NCBI RefSeq assembly: GCF_040448685.1 | Contig: NZ_CP159290.1 | Location: 4,402,001 to 4,466,000 of the forward strand | DNA from: Cellulosimicrobium sp. ES-005 | Lineage (GTDB): Bacteria > Actinomycetota > Actinomycetes > Actinomycetales > Cellulomonadaceae | Direction: 5' to 3' | DNA length: 64,000 nucleotides | In this document: one piece after another, positions 41,933 to 50,101 of the stretch | Numbering within the stretch: the stretch's first letter is position 1 | Layout of the letters: each line of letters starts with the position of its first letter | The notes under the pieces: generated by a model | Database searches by the model: none | Seen by the model: the letters and a program-made list of their open reading frames with translations, nothing else | Told to the model about the DNA's origin: nothing | Program-made: the position numbers and the translations under genes

Positions 41933-44913
41933 CCGCGATCGACCCCCGCCCGACCCCGCCCGTCTCGATCGACGGCCGTACGGCGTCGACCGAGCCGCGC
42001 GCGGGCCAGTGCCTGCGCACGTACCTGCGCGAGCAGGGGGCGCTCGGCGTCAAGAAGGGCTGCGACGGCGGCGACTGCGGCGCGTGCACGGTCCACGTCG
42101 ACGGCGTCCCCGTGCACTCGTGCGTCTACCCCGCGCGGCGCGCAGCCGGCCACGAGGTGACGACGATCCAGGGGCTCGCGGCGACGTCGTGCCCGGGCGG
42201 TGCCGCAGGGGACGAGGCGGCGGGCGCGTGCGACCACGACCCCCACGGCCCGCAGGAGGCGCTGCACCCGGTGCAGCAGCAGTTCCTCGACGCGCAGGGG
42301 TTCCAGTGCGGGTTCTGCACGGCGGGGATGATCATGACCGCCGCGACGTTCGACGACGCGCAGCGCGCGAACCTGCCGCGCAACCTCAAGGGGAACCTGT
42401 GCCGCTGCACCGGCTACCGCGCGATCGAGGACGCCGTCCTCGGCCGCGGCGACACGACCGGGACCGCCCGGGGCACGGGGGAGCGCACGCCGTCGGGCGG
42501 TGACCACGTCTCTACCTCGGTGGACCATGCCTCTACCTCGGCGGACCAGGGTTCTCCCTCGCGTGACCAGGTCTCTCCCTCGGCGTTCGGGCGGGACGTG
42601 CCCGCGCCGGCCGGGCGCGGGGTCGTCACCGGGACGGTGCGGTACACGCTCGACGTGGACCCGGCCGACTACCCGGGCCTGCTCCACCTCAAGCTCGTGC
42701 GGTCGCCGCACGCGCACGCGCGCGTGGTCGCGATCGACGCGTCGGCGGCGCTCGCGGTGCCGGGCGTGCACGCCGTGCTCACGCACGAGGACGCGCCCGC
42801 GACGCGGTTCTCGACGGCGCAGCACGAGCTGTTCACCGACGACCCCGACGACACGCGGGTCCTCGACGACGTCGTGCGGCACGTCGGGCAGCGCGTCGCG
42901 GCCGTCGTCGCGGACACGGTCGCGGCGGCCGAGGAGGGCGTGCGGCGGGTGCGCGTCGAGTACGAGGTGCTGCCCGCCGTCGTCGATCCCGAGGACGCGA
43001 TGACGCCCGGCGCGCCGCTCGTCCACCCCGAGCTCGACGCCGCCGCCGCGCGCGTCTCACGGCCCGAGGCGAACGTCGTCGCCGAGGTGCACTCCGAGCT
43101 CGGCGACGTCGAGCGCGGCCTCGCGGAGGCCGACGTCGTGCACGAGGCCACCTACCGCACCCATCGCGTGCAGCACGCGGCGCTCGAGACGCACTGCGCC
43201 ATCGCGTCGCTCGACGACGACGGCCGGCTCGTCGTGCGGTCGTCCACCCAGGTCCCGTTCCTCGCGCGGCGCCACCTCGCGCGCGTGCTCGACCTCGACC
43301 CGGAGCGCGTGCGCGTGCACTGCGAGCGCGTGGGCGGCGGGTTCGGCGGCAAGCAGGAGGTGCTCACCGAGGACGTCGCGGCGCTCGCGACGCTGCGGCT
43401 CGGGCGGCCCGTCCAGCTCGAGCTGACCCGCACCGAGCAGTTCGTGGGCACGACGACGCGCCACCCGTTCCGCATCCGGGTGCGCGCGGGCGCGCGACGT
43501 GACGGGACGCTCACGGCGCTGCACCTCGACGTGCTCAGCAACACGGGCGCGTACGGGAACCACGGCCCGGGCGTCATGTTCCACGGGTGCGGCGAGTCGC
43601 TCGCGGTGTACCGGTGCGAGAACAAGAAGGTCGACGCCCACTGCGTCTACACGAACACGGTGCCCGCGGGAGCGTTCCGCGGGTACGGGCTGTCGCAGAT
43701 GATCTTCGCGGTCGAGTCCGCCGTCGACGAGCTCGCGCGGCAGCTCGGCATGGACCCGCTCGAGCTGCGGCGCCGCAACGTCGTGCGCGACGGCGACCCC
43801 ATGCTCTCCACGCACCCGACGCCCGAGGAGGACGTGCTCTACGGCAGCTACGGGCTCGACCAGTGCCTCGACCTCGCCGCGGACGCTCTCGCGCGCGGGC
43901 GGGCCCGCGACGTCGCCGCGTACGGGGCGGGTGCGGGGTCGGGGCCGGACGCGCTGCCGGACCTCGGCCCCGAGTGGGGCGTGGGCGAGGGCGCCGCGCT
44001 GTCGATGATCGACACCGTGCCGCCGCGCGGGCACTACTCCCACGCGCGCGTGCGGCTGCGCGCCGACGGCGTGGTGGAGGCCGAGGTCGGGACGGCCGAG
44101 TTCGGCAACGGCACGACGACCGTCCACGCCCAGCTCGTCGCAAGCGCGCTCGGGCAGGACGCTGCCGACGTCGTCGTGCGGCAGTCGGACACCGACCTGC
44201 TCGAGCACGACACCGGCGCGTTCGGGTCGACCGGGACCGTCGTCGCGGGCAAGGCGTCGCTCGCCGCCGCGCAGGACCTCGCGGAGGCCGTGCTCAAGGT
44301 CGCGGCCGGGATGGCGGGCGCGGCGCCGGGGGACTGCCGACTCGTTCCCGGGGGCGTCGACTGCGCCGGGACGCTCCTGCCCCTCGAAGACGTCGCGCGG
44401 GCCGCGGCCGACGCCGGGATCGACCTCGTCGCCGAGGGCCGCTGGGGCGGCACGCCGCGCTCCGTCGCGTTCAACGTCCACGGCTTCCGCGTCGCGGTGC
44501 ACCGCGGGACGGGCGAGATCCGCATCCTCCAGTCCGTCCAGGCCGCCGACGCCGGCGAGGTCGTCAACCCGCGCCAGTGCCGCGGCCAGGTCGAGGGCGG
44601 CATCGCGCAGGCCCTCGGCGCCGCGCTCTACGAGAACGTGATCGTCGACGACACCGGTCGCGTGACGACCGACATCTTCCGCCAGTACCACCTGCCCACC
44701 TTCGCGGACACCCCGCGCAGCGAGGTCTACTTCGCGCGGACGTCGGACACGGTCGGGCCGATGGGCGCGAAGTCGATGAGCGAGAGCCCGTTCAACCCGG
44801 TGGCCCCCGCGCTCGCCAACGCGATCCGTGCCGCGACGGGCGTGCGCTTCACGGAGCTCCCGCTCGCCCGCGATCGCGTCTACCTGGGCATCAAGGCCGC
44901 CACCACCCCCTGA
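41929..44913 (+). CDS. Fused 2Fe-2S / molybdopterin subunit, xanthine-dehydrogenase type
   Basis: 994 aa. The N-terminal ferredoxin-like domain has Cys45, Cys50, Cys53 and Cys65; the second cluster has Cys127, Cys130, Cys158 and Cys160 ([14 protein letters not shown]). A linker holds four 7-residue repeats (192-219), then the molybdopterin domains: [26 protein letters not shown] and, near the end, [19 protein letters not shown] with catalytic-type Glu952. The FAD domain is separate, so the layout is not the usual three-subunit or single-chain form. Predicted purine or aldehyde hydroxylase; xanthine is favoured by neighbours. Confidence 0.9.
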   Translation: MTAIDPRPTPPVSIDGRTASTEPRAGQCLRTYLREQGALGVKKGCDGGDCGACTVHVDGVPVHSCVYPARRAAGHEVTTIQGLAATSCPGGAAGDEAAGACDHDPHGPQEALHPVQQQFLDAQGFQCGFCTAGMIMTAATFDDAQRANLPRNLKGNLCRCTGYRAIEDAVLGRGDTTGTARGTGERTPSGGDHVSTSVDHASTSADQGSPSRDQVSPSAFGRDVPAPAGRGVVTGTVRYTLDVDPADYPGLLHLKLVRSPHAHARVVAIDASAALAVPGVHAVLTHEDAPATRFSTAQHELFTDDPDDTRVLDDVVRHVGQRVAAVVADTVAAAEEGVRRVRVEYEVLPAVVDPEDAMTPGAPLVHPELDAAAARVSRPEANVVAEVHSELGDVERGLAEADVVHEATYRTHRVQHAALETHCAIASLDDDGRLVVRSSTQVPFLARRHLARVLDLDPERVRVHCERVGGGFGGKQEVLTEDVAALATLRLGRPVQLELTRTEQFVGTTTRHPFRIRVRAGARRDGTLTALHLDVLSNTGAYGNHGPGVMFHGCGESLAVYRCENKKVDAHCVYTNTVPAGAFRGYGLSQMIFAVESAVDELARQLGMDPLELRRRNVVRDGDPMLSTHPTPEEDVLYGSYGLDQCLDLAADALARGRARDVAAYGAGAGSGPDALPDLGPEWGVGEGAALSMIDTVPPRGHYSHARVRLRADGVVEAEVGTAEFGNGTTTVHAQLVASALGQDAADVVVRQSDTDLLEHDTGAFGSTGTVVAGKASLAAAQDLAEAVLKVAAGMAGAAPGDCRLVPGGVDCAGTLLPLEDVARAAADAGIDLVAEGRWGGTPRSVAFNVHGFRVAVHRGTGEIRILQSVQAADAGEVVNPRQCRGQVEGGIAQALGAALYENVIVDDTGRVTTDIFRQYHLPTFADTPRSEVYFARTSDTVGPMGAKSMSESPFNPVAPALANAIRAATGVRFTELPLARDRVYLGIKAATTP
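42502..42585 (+). repeat. Four exact 21-bp tandem units inside coding sequence (minisatellite, locus 3)
   Basis: Units begin at 42502, 42523, 42544 and 42565, each GACCA, three bases, TCTACCTCG or TCTCCCTCG (the third reads TTCTCCCTCG), then spacer. In frame they encode [21 protein letters not shown] and DQVSPSA. Same family as 31240-31363 and 31954-31994. Confidence 0.9.
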
Positions 44914-44967
44914 GCGCGGAGAACAGTCGCGTCCGACGCCGGTCGGCGCGACCGTCTCCCGCGCTCA
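44912..44967. terminator. Bidirectional terminator between convergent genes
   Basis: GAGCGCGGAGA...GTCGCG pairs with CGCGAC..TCTCCCGCGCTC; the stop codons of both convergent genes (TGA 44911-44913 and TCA 44965-44967) lie in the base of the stem. Confidence 0.6.
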
Positions 44968-45690
44968 GCGGGGCGTGGGGTCGTCCAGGAGGTCGAGGTC
45001 GGCCGCGGTGTCGAGGTCGCGGCCGTCGCCGGGGTGGTCGACGACGTCGACCAGGTCGGCGTGGGCGCGCAGGAAGTCGCGCGCGCCGCGGTCGCCGCGG
45101 GCGCTCGCGGCGGCGGGCCGCGCGAGCGCGGCGTCGAGGACGAGCGGGTGCGCCCACCGAGGACGGTCCGCCTCCGCCGCGCGCTCCGCCCCCGCAGCGT
45201 CGTCCGCAGCGACCTCCGACCCCACCGCGCCGTGCGCCCCTGCTGCGCCCTCGGGGTCGGCGCGCCACCGCGACGCGGTCACGCGCCCGGGGCGGTGCGC
45301 GGCGAGCAGGCGGTCGACGTCGTCGGGCCTGACGCCGGGCTGGTCCACGTGCGCGACGACGACCCGGGCGGGGGCGAGGTCGAGGGCGGCGGCGACGCCG
45401 ACGCGCAGGGACGACGCCATCCCGGTGGCCCAGCCGGGGTTGTCGACGACGTGCACCCCGGGCCCGTCGAGCGACGAGCCGGCTCGCACGCGCGCGGCCT
45501 CGGCGCCGAGGACCACGACGACGGCGTCGCACCCGCCCGCGAGGAGGACGGCGGTCGCGTGCTCGACGAGCGTGCCGCCGCGGTCGGGGAGCAGCGCCTT
45601 GGGCCCGCGCCCGAGCCGCGTCCCGGCCCCGGCCGCGAGCAGGACGGCGACGGTGGGCGTCGCGGGCGCGGTCGTCGGCGGGGTCGGCAC
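44965..45690 (-). CDS. MobA/MocA-like molybdenum cofactor nucleotidyltransferase
   Basis: 241 aa. The NTP-transferase signature VAVLLAAGAGTRLGRGPKAL lies near residues 14-32, then VVVVLGAEAARV, VHVVDNPGWATGMASSLRVG and VVVAHVDQPGV. Related enzymes attach CMP or GMP to molybdopterin. The position after an XDH operon suggests MocA-like cytidylylation, but the GTP/CTP choice cannot be decided. GTG 45690, leaderless (TATCCT 6 nt upstream on this strand). An Ala/Asp-rich insert at about 160-185 is unusual. Confidence 0.82.
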   Translation of the reverse strand: MPTPPTTAPATPTVAVLLAAGAGTRLGRGPKALLPDRGGTLVEHATAVLLAGGCDAVVVVLGAEAARVRAGSSLDGPGVHVVDNPGWATGMASSLRVGVAAALDLAPARVVVAHVDQPGVRPDDVDRLLAAHRPGRVTASRWRADPEGAAGAHGAVGSEVAADDAAGAERAAEADRPRWAHPLVLDAALARPAAASARGDRGARDFLRAHADLVDVVDHPGDGRDLDTAADLDLLDDPTPR

Positions 45691-45706
45691 CCGGCCAGGA
45701 TAGGTC

Positions 45707-45772
45707 GCCGCCGAACCCGGGGTCTCTCCCCGGACGGCCGCGCCGGTGAGGAGCGACCCCGGGTTCGGCGGC
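45707..45772. repeat. Perfect 18-bp inverted repeat in divergent intergenic region
   Basis: Left arm 45707-45724 (GCCGCCGAACCCGGGGTC) is the exact reverse complement of 45755-45772, enclosing 30 nt. It lies across the -35 region of the leaderless mobA-like gene, not at a gene end, so it is more likely regulatory or an element remnant than a terminator. Confidence 0.75.
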
Positions 45773-45844
45773 TGTGCGCGAACCTGCGGCCACCAGTCGG
45801 TTTTACCAACCCTTGGGGGTTTCATCGGCGGGGCAGGATGCCGC

Positions 45845-45850
45845 TATGCT
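45845..45850 (+). promoter_or_regulatory. Probable -10 of the SPFH operon
   Basis: TATGCT with TCATCG 17 nt upstream as a poor -35; about 75 nt of leader follow before the ATG. Confidence 0.4.
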
Positions 45851-45928
45851 CGGCGCGCCAGGGCGGGCGACGCTCCCGCAGCGTGCGGGCGCCCGCGGTC
45901 GTTCCGCACGACGAGCGAAGGAGTCCGG

Positions 45929-47098
45929 ATGAGCTTCATGGAGAAGCTGCGCGGCCAGCTGATCGACATCATCGAGTTCCTCGACGAGAGCCGGGACACG
46001 ATCGTCTGGCGCTTCCCGCGCCAGGGCAACGAGATCAAGAACCAGGCGCAGCTCGTCGTGCGCGAGGGGCAGAGCGCCGTCTTCGTGAGCGAGGGCCGGC
46101 TCGCCGACGTGTTCGGGCCGGGCACGTACACGCTCGAGACCAAGAACCTGCCGATCCTGTCGACGATCCTGGGCTGGAAGTACGGGTTCAACTCTCCGTT
46201 CAAGGCGGAGGTCTACTTCGTCGCGACGCGCCAGTTCACCGACCTCACGTGGGGCACGCAGAACCCGGTGATCCTGCGTGACCCCGAGCTCGGCGCGGTC
46301 CGCATCCGGGCGTTCGGGACGTACGCGCTCCAGGTCGTGGACCCGTCGGCGCTGCTGCGTCAGCTCGTGGGGACCGACCCGCAGTTCCGCACCGACGAGA
46401 TCGGCGACTACTTCCGCCGCCTCGTGGTCGGCCAGCTCGGCCCGGCGCTCGCAGAGGCGGGCGTCGCCGCGATCGACCTCGCCGCGAACCAGCGCGAGAT
46501 CGCCACGCGGCTCGCGGGCCAGCTCTCGGAGGACCTGTCCGAGTACGGCATCGCCGTGCCGCGCTTCGTCCTCGAGAACGTCTCCTTCCCGCCCGAGGTC
46601 GAGGCGGCGCTCGACAAGCGGACGCAGATGGCCGTGGTCGGGAACCTCGACCAGTACACCAAGTTCCAGGCGGCGAACGCGATCGAGACGGCCGCCGCCA
46701 ACCCCGGGGGTGCGGGCGACGGGCTGGGGCTCGGCGCCGGGATGGGCCTCGGGGCGGCCATGGGGCAGCAGCTCGCGCAGTCGCTCGGGACGACGGCGGC
46801 CCAGCCGACCCCGGCCCCGGCGGCGCCCGCGGGGCCGCCGCCCCTGCCTGGCGCGGAGTCGCCCTGGTACTGGGCGGTCGGCGGCACGCAGGCCGGGCCC
46901 GGCACGACGGCGGACCTCGCCGGCCGCGTCCGGTCCGGCGAGGTGACGTGCGCGTCGCTCGTGTGGCAGGAGGGCATGGCCGCGTGGACCGCCGCGGGCG
47001 AGGTGCCCGCGCTCGCGCCGTTGTTCGCGGCGACCCCGCCGCCCTTGCCTCCGACAGGCGCCCCGACCGGCGGCCCGACCGGCCCGCAGGCGGGCTGA
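45929..47098 (+). CDS. SPFH/band-7 protein with C-terminal GYF_2 domain
   Basis: 389 aa. The virion-core/YdjI-type SPFH region (1-250) begins SFMEKLRGQLIDIIEFLD and includes VREGQSAVFVSEGRLADVFG, DEIGDYFRRLVVGQL and RFVLENVSFPPEVEAALDKR. A Gly/Ala-rich hinge and a Pro-rich stretch lead to a GYF_2 domain (about 311-362: WYWAVGGTQAGPGTTADLA, WQEGMAAWTAAGEVPAL). There is no transmembrane helix. ATG with AAGGAG 5 nt upstream. Followed at once by the zinc-ribbon gene. Confidence 0.85.
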   Translation: MSFMEKLRGQLIDIIEFLDESRDTIVWRFPRQGNEIKNQAQLVVREGQSAVFVSEGRLADVFGPGTYTLETKNLPILSTILGWKYGFNSPFKAEVYFVATRQFTDLTWGTQNPVILRDPELGAVRIRAFGTYALQVVDPSALLRQLVGTDPQFRTDEIGDYFRRLVVGQLGPALAEAGVAAIDLAANQREIATRLAGQLSEDLSEYGIAVPRFVLENVSFPPEVEAALDKRTQMAVVGNLDQYTKFQAANAIETAAANPGGAGDGLGLGAGMGLGAAMGQQLAQSLGTTAAQPTPAPAAPAGPPPLPGAESPWYWAVGGTQAGPGTTADLAGRVRSGEVTCASLVWQEGMAAWTAAGEVPALAPLFAATPPPLPPTGAPTGGPTGPQAG

Positions 47099-47100
47099 CG

Positions 47101-48177
47101 GTGAGCGACACCCAGGACGAGCTCGTCCGCACGCGCTGCGACGCGTGCGGGTCGCAGCTCGCGTACGCGCCGGGCACGCAGCACCTGCGCTGCGTCGCGT
47201 GCGGCGGGACCGTCGCGATCGTGCACGCGCCGGGCGACGCCGTCGACGAGCACTCGTTCGACGCGTGGGCCGCGGCGCAGGGCGGGGTGCGCGCCGGGAT
47301 CCTCGACGCGCGGGTCCTCACGTGCGACGGCTGCGGCGCGACCACGCAGGGGACCGACCTGTCCGTCGCGTGCCGGTTCTGCGGCGGGCACCTCGTCGCG
47401 ACGTCAGAGACGGACGGGCTGGTGCAACCCGAGGCCGTCGTGCCGTTCGGGGTCGAGCAGGCGCAGGCGCGCGACGCGTTCCGGCGCTGGGTGCGCTCGC
47501 GCTGGTTCGCGCCGGGCGAGCTGAAGAAGGTCGGCGACACGGAGTCCCTGCACGGCTCCTACGTGCCGCACTGGACGTTCGACGCCCGCACGTCGTCGGC
47601 GTACTCGGGGCAGCGCGGGGACGCCTACTACGTGACCGTCAAGAACGGGGACGAGGAGCGCCAGGAGCGGAGGGTCAGCTGGACGCCCGTCTCCGGGCAC
47701 GTCGCGCGCGACTTCGACGACGTGCTCGTCCCCGCGTCGTCGCAGGTCGCCGAGCGCGACCTGTCGAAGCTCGGCCCGTGGCCGCTGTCGCACGCGGTGC
47801 CGTTCCGCGCCGAGTACCTCGCGGGGTTCTCGGCGGCGCGCTACGACGTCGAGCCCCCGGTCGGCCTCGACCGCGCGAAGCAGAAGATGGCGCCGGTGAT
47901 CAAGGGCGACGTCGAGCGCGACATCGGGGGCGACGAGCAGCGCGTCGGCTCGATCCGCACCGCCTACGCGGACGTGATGTTCAAGCTCGTGCTGCTGCCG
48001 CTGTGGATCGCGACGTACGTCTACGCGGGCAAGCAGTGGCAGGTCATGGTCAACGCGAACACCGGCCAGGTGATCGGGCGGCGCCCCTACAGCGTGGGCA
48101 AGATCGTCCTCGCCGTGCTGGTGGGCCTGCTGGTCGTCGGCGCGCTCGTGTTCTGGTACGTGCGCTCGCAGTCGTGA
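47101..48177 (+). CDS. Zinc-ribbon membrane protein partner of SPFH protein
   Basis: 358 aa. Two zinc ribbons at the N-terminus (CDACGSQ...CVACGG and CDGCGA...CRFCGG), then a soluble region (PHWTFDARTSSAYSGQRGD) and two C-terminal membrane segments, the last being IVLAVLVGLLVVGALVFWYV. Related to TFIIB-type zinc-ribbon proteins found beside SPFH genes. GTG start 2 nt after the SPFH stop, so co-translated. Function unknown. Confidence 0.8.
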   Translation: MSDTQDELVRTRCDACGSQLAYAPGTQHLRCVACGGTVAIVHAPGDAVDEHSFDAWAAAQGGVRAGILDARVLTCDGCGATTQGTDLSVACRFCGGHLVATSETDGLVQPEAVVPFGVEQAQARDAFRRWVRSRWFAPGELKKVGDTESLHGSYVPHWTFDARTSSAYSGQRGDAYYVTVKNGDEERQERRVSWTPVSGHVARDFDDVLVPASSQVAERDLSKLGPWPLSHAVPFRAEYLAGFSAARYDVEPPVGLDRAKQKMAPVIKGDVERDIGGDEQRVGSIRTAYADVMFKLVLLPLWIATYVYAGKQWQVMVNANTGQVIGRRPYSVGKIVLAVLVGLLVVGALVFWYVRSQS

Positions 48178-48180
48178 GCG

Positions 48181-48591
48181 TCAGGCGTCCCGGCGCGCGT
48201 CGTACGCGTGCTGGGACGCCGTCACCTCCGCGACCGAGCCCTCGAGGACGTCGAGCAGTCCCGTGAGGCTGTCGGCGACGCGGCGCCCGAGGTCGGTGAG
48301 GGAGTACTCGACGTGCGGCGGGATGGTCGCGCGCACCTCGCGCACGACGATGCCGTCGCGCTCGAGGGACTGGAGGGTCTGGGCGAGCATCTTCTCGCTG
48401 ACGCCGTCGATGCGGCGCCGCAGCGCGTTGAAGCGCACCGCGCCGTCGCGCAGGCCGGCGACCGTGAGCACGCCCCAGCGTCCGGTGACGGTCTCGAGGA
48501 CGTGTCGCGACGTGCAGCCCCGCTGGAAGACGTCGGCCACCATCGCGTCGGTGGGTCCGGTGTCCTCCGCGGGGCGGGCGTCGGTCGTCAT
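48181..48591 (-). CDS. HxlR-family transcriptional regulator
   Basis: 136 aa. Winged-helix HxlR fold: RGCTSRHVLETVTGRWGVL, FNALRRRIDGVSEKMLAQTL, LERDGIVVREVRATIPPHVEYSLTD is the wing and effector region. The single Cys (residue 26) is at the position used as a redox sensor in several HxlR proteins. ATG start with TATCCT 6 nt upstream on the minus strand: leaderless. Divergent from the quinone-reductase-like gene and probably its repressor. Confidence 0.9.
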   Translation of the reverse strand: MTTDARPAEDTGPTDAMVADVFQRGCTSRHVLETVTGRWGVLTVAGLRDGAVRFNALRRRIDGVSEKMLAQTLQSLERDGIVVREVRATIPPHVEYSLTDLGRRVADSLTGLLDVLEGSVAEVTASQHAYDARRDA

Positions 48592-48634
48592 CGACCCAGG
48601 ATACGGCGGCCACCCCGAGAACGGCACTGTGAGA

Positions 48635-48683
48635 TAGAGCGCGCGCTCTAGGGGTTGGCACTTACGAAAAGTAAGTGCATCCT
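48635..48683 (+). promoter_or_regulatory. Promoter and operators of the HxlR-controlled gene
   Basis: -35 TTGGCA (48655-48660), 17-nt spacer, -10 CATCCT (48678-48683). The inverted repeat GCACTTAC-GAAAA-GTAAGTGC (48658-48678) fills the spacer, so a bound protein would block the polymerase. A second perfect 16-bp palindrome, TAGAGCGCGCGCTCTA (48635-48650), lies just upstream. Confidence 0.7.
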
Positions 48684-48732
48684 GGGAGGGCGCGGCCGAC
48701 CGGTCGTGCCCACGCACCGAAGGAGCCCTCGC

Positions 48733-49611
48733 ATGTCCATCGCCGTCACCGGAGCCAGCGGCCACCTCGGCCGCCTCGTCGTCGAGTCCCTCCTCGCCCA
48801 CGGCGCGGACCCGTCCCAGGTGGTCGCCGCCGCGCGGACCACCACCAAGGTCGCCGACCTCGCCGACCGTGGTGTCCAGGTACGCGAGGCCGACTACGCG
48901 CGCCCGGAGACGCTCGCCGCGGCGCTCGCGGGCGTCGACGTGCTCGTGCTGGTGTCGGGTTCCGAGGTGGGGCAGCGGGTGCCGCAGCACCGCAACGTCG
49001 TCGAGGCGGCCGTCGCGGCCGGCGTCTCCCGCGTGATCTACACCAGCGCCCCGCACGCGACGACCTCGGCGCTCGTCCTCGCGCCCGAGCACAAGGCCAC
49101 GGAGGAGATCCTGGCCGCCTCGGGCCTGGCGACCACGATCCTGCGGAACAACTGGTACACGGAGAACTACGTCGGCGACGTCGTGGGCGCCCGCGAGTCC
49201 GGCGAGATCGTGTCGAGCGTCGGCGACGGTCGCGTCGCGAGCGCGACCCGTGCGGACTACGCCGAGGCCGCGGCAGTCGTCGCCCTCGCCGCGCAGGCGG
49301 ACGCCTCCGCGCACGCGGGGGCCGTCTACGAGCTGAGCGGCGACGTCGCGTGGACGTTCGACGACCTCGCCGCCGCAGCCGCCGAGGTGCTTGGGCGCCC
49401 CGTCACCTACCGGCGCGTGAGCCCCGACGAGCACCGGGCGTTCCTGCTGGGGGCTGGACTGGACGAGGGCACCGCCGGGTTCGTCGTCGCGCTGGACGGC
49501 AACATCCGCGACGGGCTGCTCGCCGAGACGTCGGGGGAGCTCGCGCGCCTGCTGGGCCGCTCGACGACCCCGCTGGTCGACGGGCTGCGCGCCGCCGTCG
49601 AGCAGGACTGA
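48733..49611 (+). CDS. NAD(P)H-binding SDR, NmrA/QorB (YtfG)-like quinone reductase
   Basis: 292 aa. Nucleotide-binding VTGASGHLGRLV at the N-terminus, then AARTTTKVADLADRGV, VLVLVSGSEVGQR and TTILRNNWYTENY, the last typical of QorB/YtfG-type NAD(P)H:quinone oxidoreductases. No YxxxK catalytic pair. ATG with GAAGGAG about 8 nt upstream. The divergent HxlR gene parallels the YtfG-YtfH arrangement of enterobacteria. Confidence 0.87.
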   Translation: MSIAVTGASGHLGRLVVESLLAHGADPSQVVAAARTTTKVADLADRGVQVREADYARPETLAAALAGVDVLVLVSGSEVGQRVPQHRNVVEAAVAAGVSRVIYTSAPHATTSALVLAPEHKATEEILAASGLATTILRNNWYTENYVGDVVGARESGEIVSSVGDGRVASATRADYAEAAAVVALAAQADASAHAGAVYELSGDVAWTFDDLAAAAAEVLGRPVTYRRVSPDEHRAFLLGAGLDEGTAGFVVALDGNIRDGLLAETSGELARLLGRSTTPLVDGLRAAVEQD

Positions 49612-49616
49612 GAGGT

Positions 49617-49656
49617 CGCGACGTGGCCGTCCGGGGTGCCGGGAGGCCACGTCGCG
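49617..49656. terminator. Terminator between quinone-reductase-like gene and stress-protein gene
   Basis: A perfect 12-bp stem CGCGACGTGGCC / GGCCACGTCGCG with a 16-nt loop between convergent genes. Confidence 0.75.
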
Positions 49657-49674
49657 GCACCCGTCAGGAGGGCG

Positions 49675-50058
49675 TCAGTGCGACGCCTTGACGACGAGCA
49701 CCGGGACGGGCGAGTCGAGGAGCACGCGCTGCGTGGTGCTGCCGAGGAGGGACTTGCCGACCGGCGACCGCTTGCGCGCGCCCACGACGACGAGGTCGGG
49801 GCCGGTGCGCTCGGCCGCGTCGATGATCGCCTCGGCGGGGTCGAGGTGCTCCGAGCGGTAGGAGATCTCGGGGCGGGCGACCTCGGCGGGAAGCGTGTCG
49901 AGCAGGTGCGCGAGGGTCGCGGGGACCCCCGCGTCGGCGTCCTGCGGGGTGAGGACGAGGACCGCGAGGGCGGTCGAGCGGTGGACCGCCTCGGCGACGG
50001 CCGCCCGGAACGCGGTCTCGCCCTGCGGGGAGTCGTTGTACGCCACGAGGACGGTCAT
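49675..50058 (-). CDS. Universal stress protein (UspA family)
   Basis: 127 aa, one Usp domain. TVLVAYNDSPQGETAF at the start and the ATP-binding signature VVGARKRSPVGKSLLGSTTQRVL (shown here in part: GARKRS, GKSLLGS) near the C-terminus. ATG 50058 is chosen because GGAAGGG lies 6 nt upstream; ATG 50076 is an alternative. Probably cytoplasmic and monocistronic. Confidence 0.85.
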   Translation of the reverse strand: MTVLVAYNDSPQGETAFRAAVAEAVHRSTALAVLVLTPQDADAGVPATLAHLLDTLPAEVARPEISYRSEHLDPAEAIIDAAERTGPDLVVVGARKRSPVGKSLLGSTTQRVLLDSPVPVLVVKASH

Positions 50059-50101
50059 CGCGGGCCCTTCCGTCATTCCGTCGTGCTGCGGTTGAACTCT
50101 C

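Noticed and set aside
41929-44913. Assembly or sequencing error joining two subunit genes
   Set aside because: The frame is continuous, the 21-nt repeat keeps the phase, and no start codon with a ribosome-binding site precedes the molybdopterin domain.
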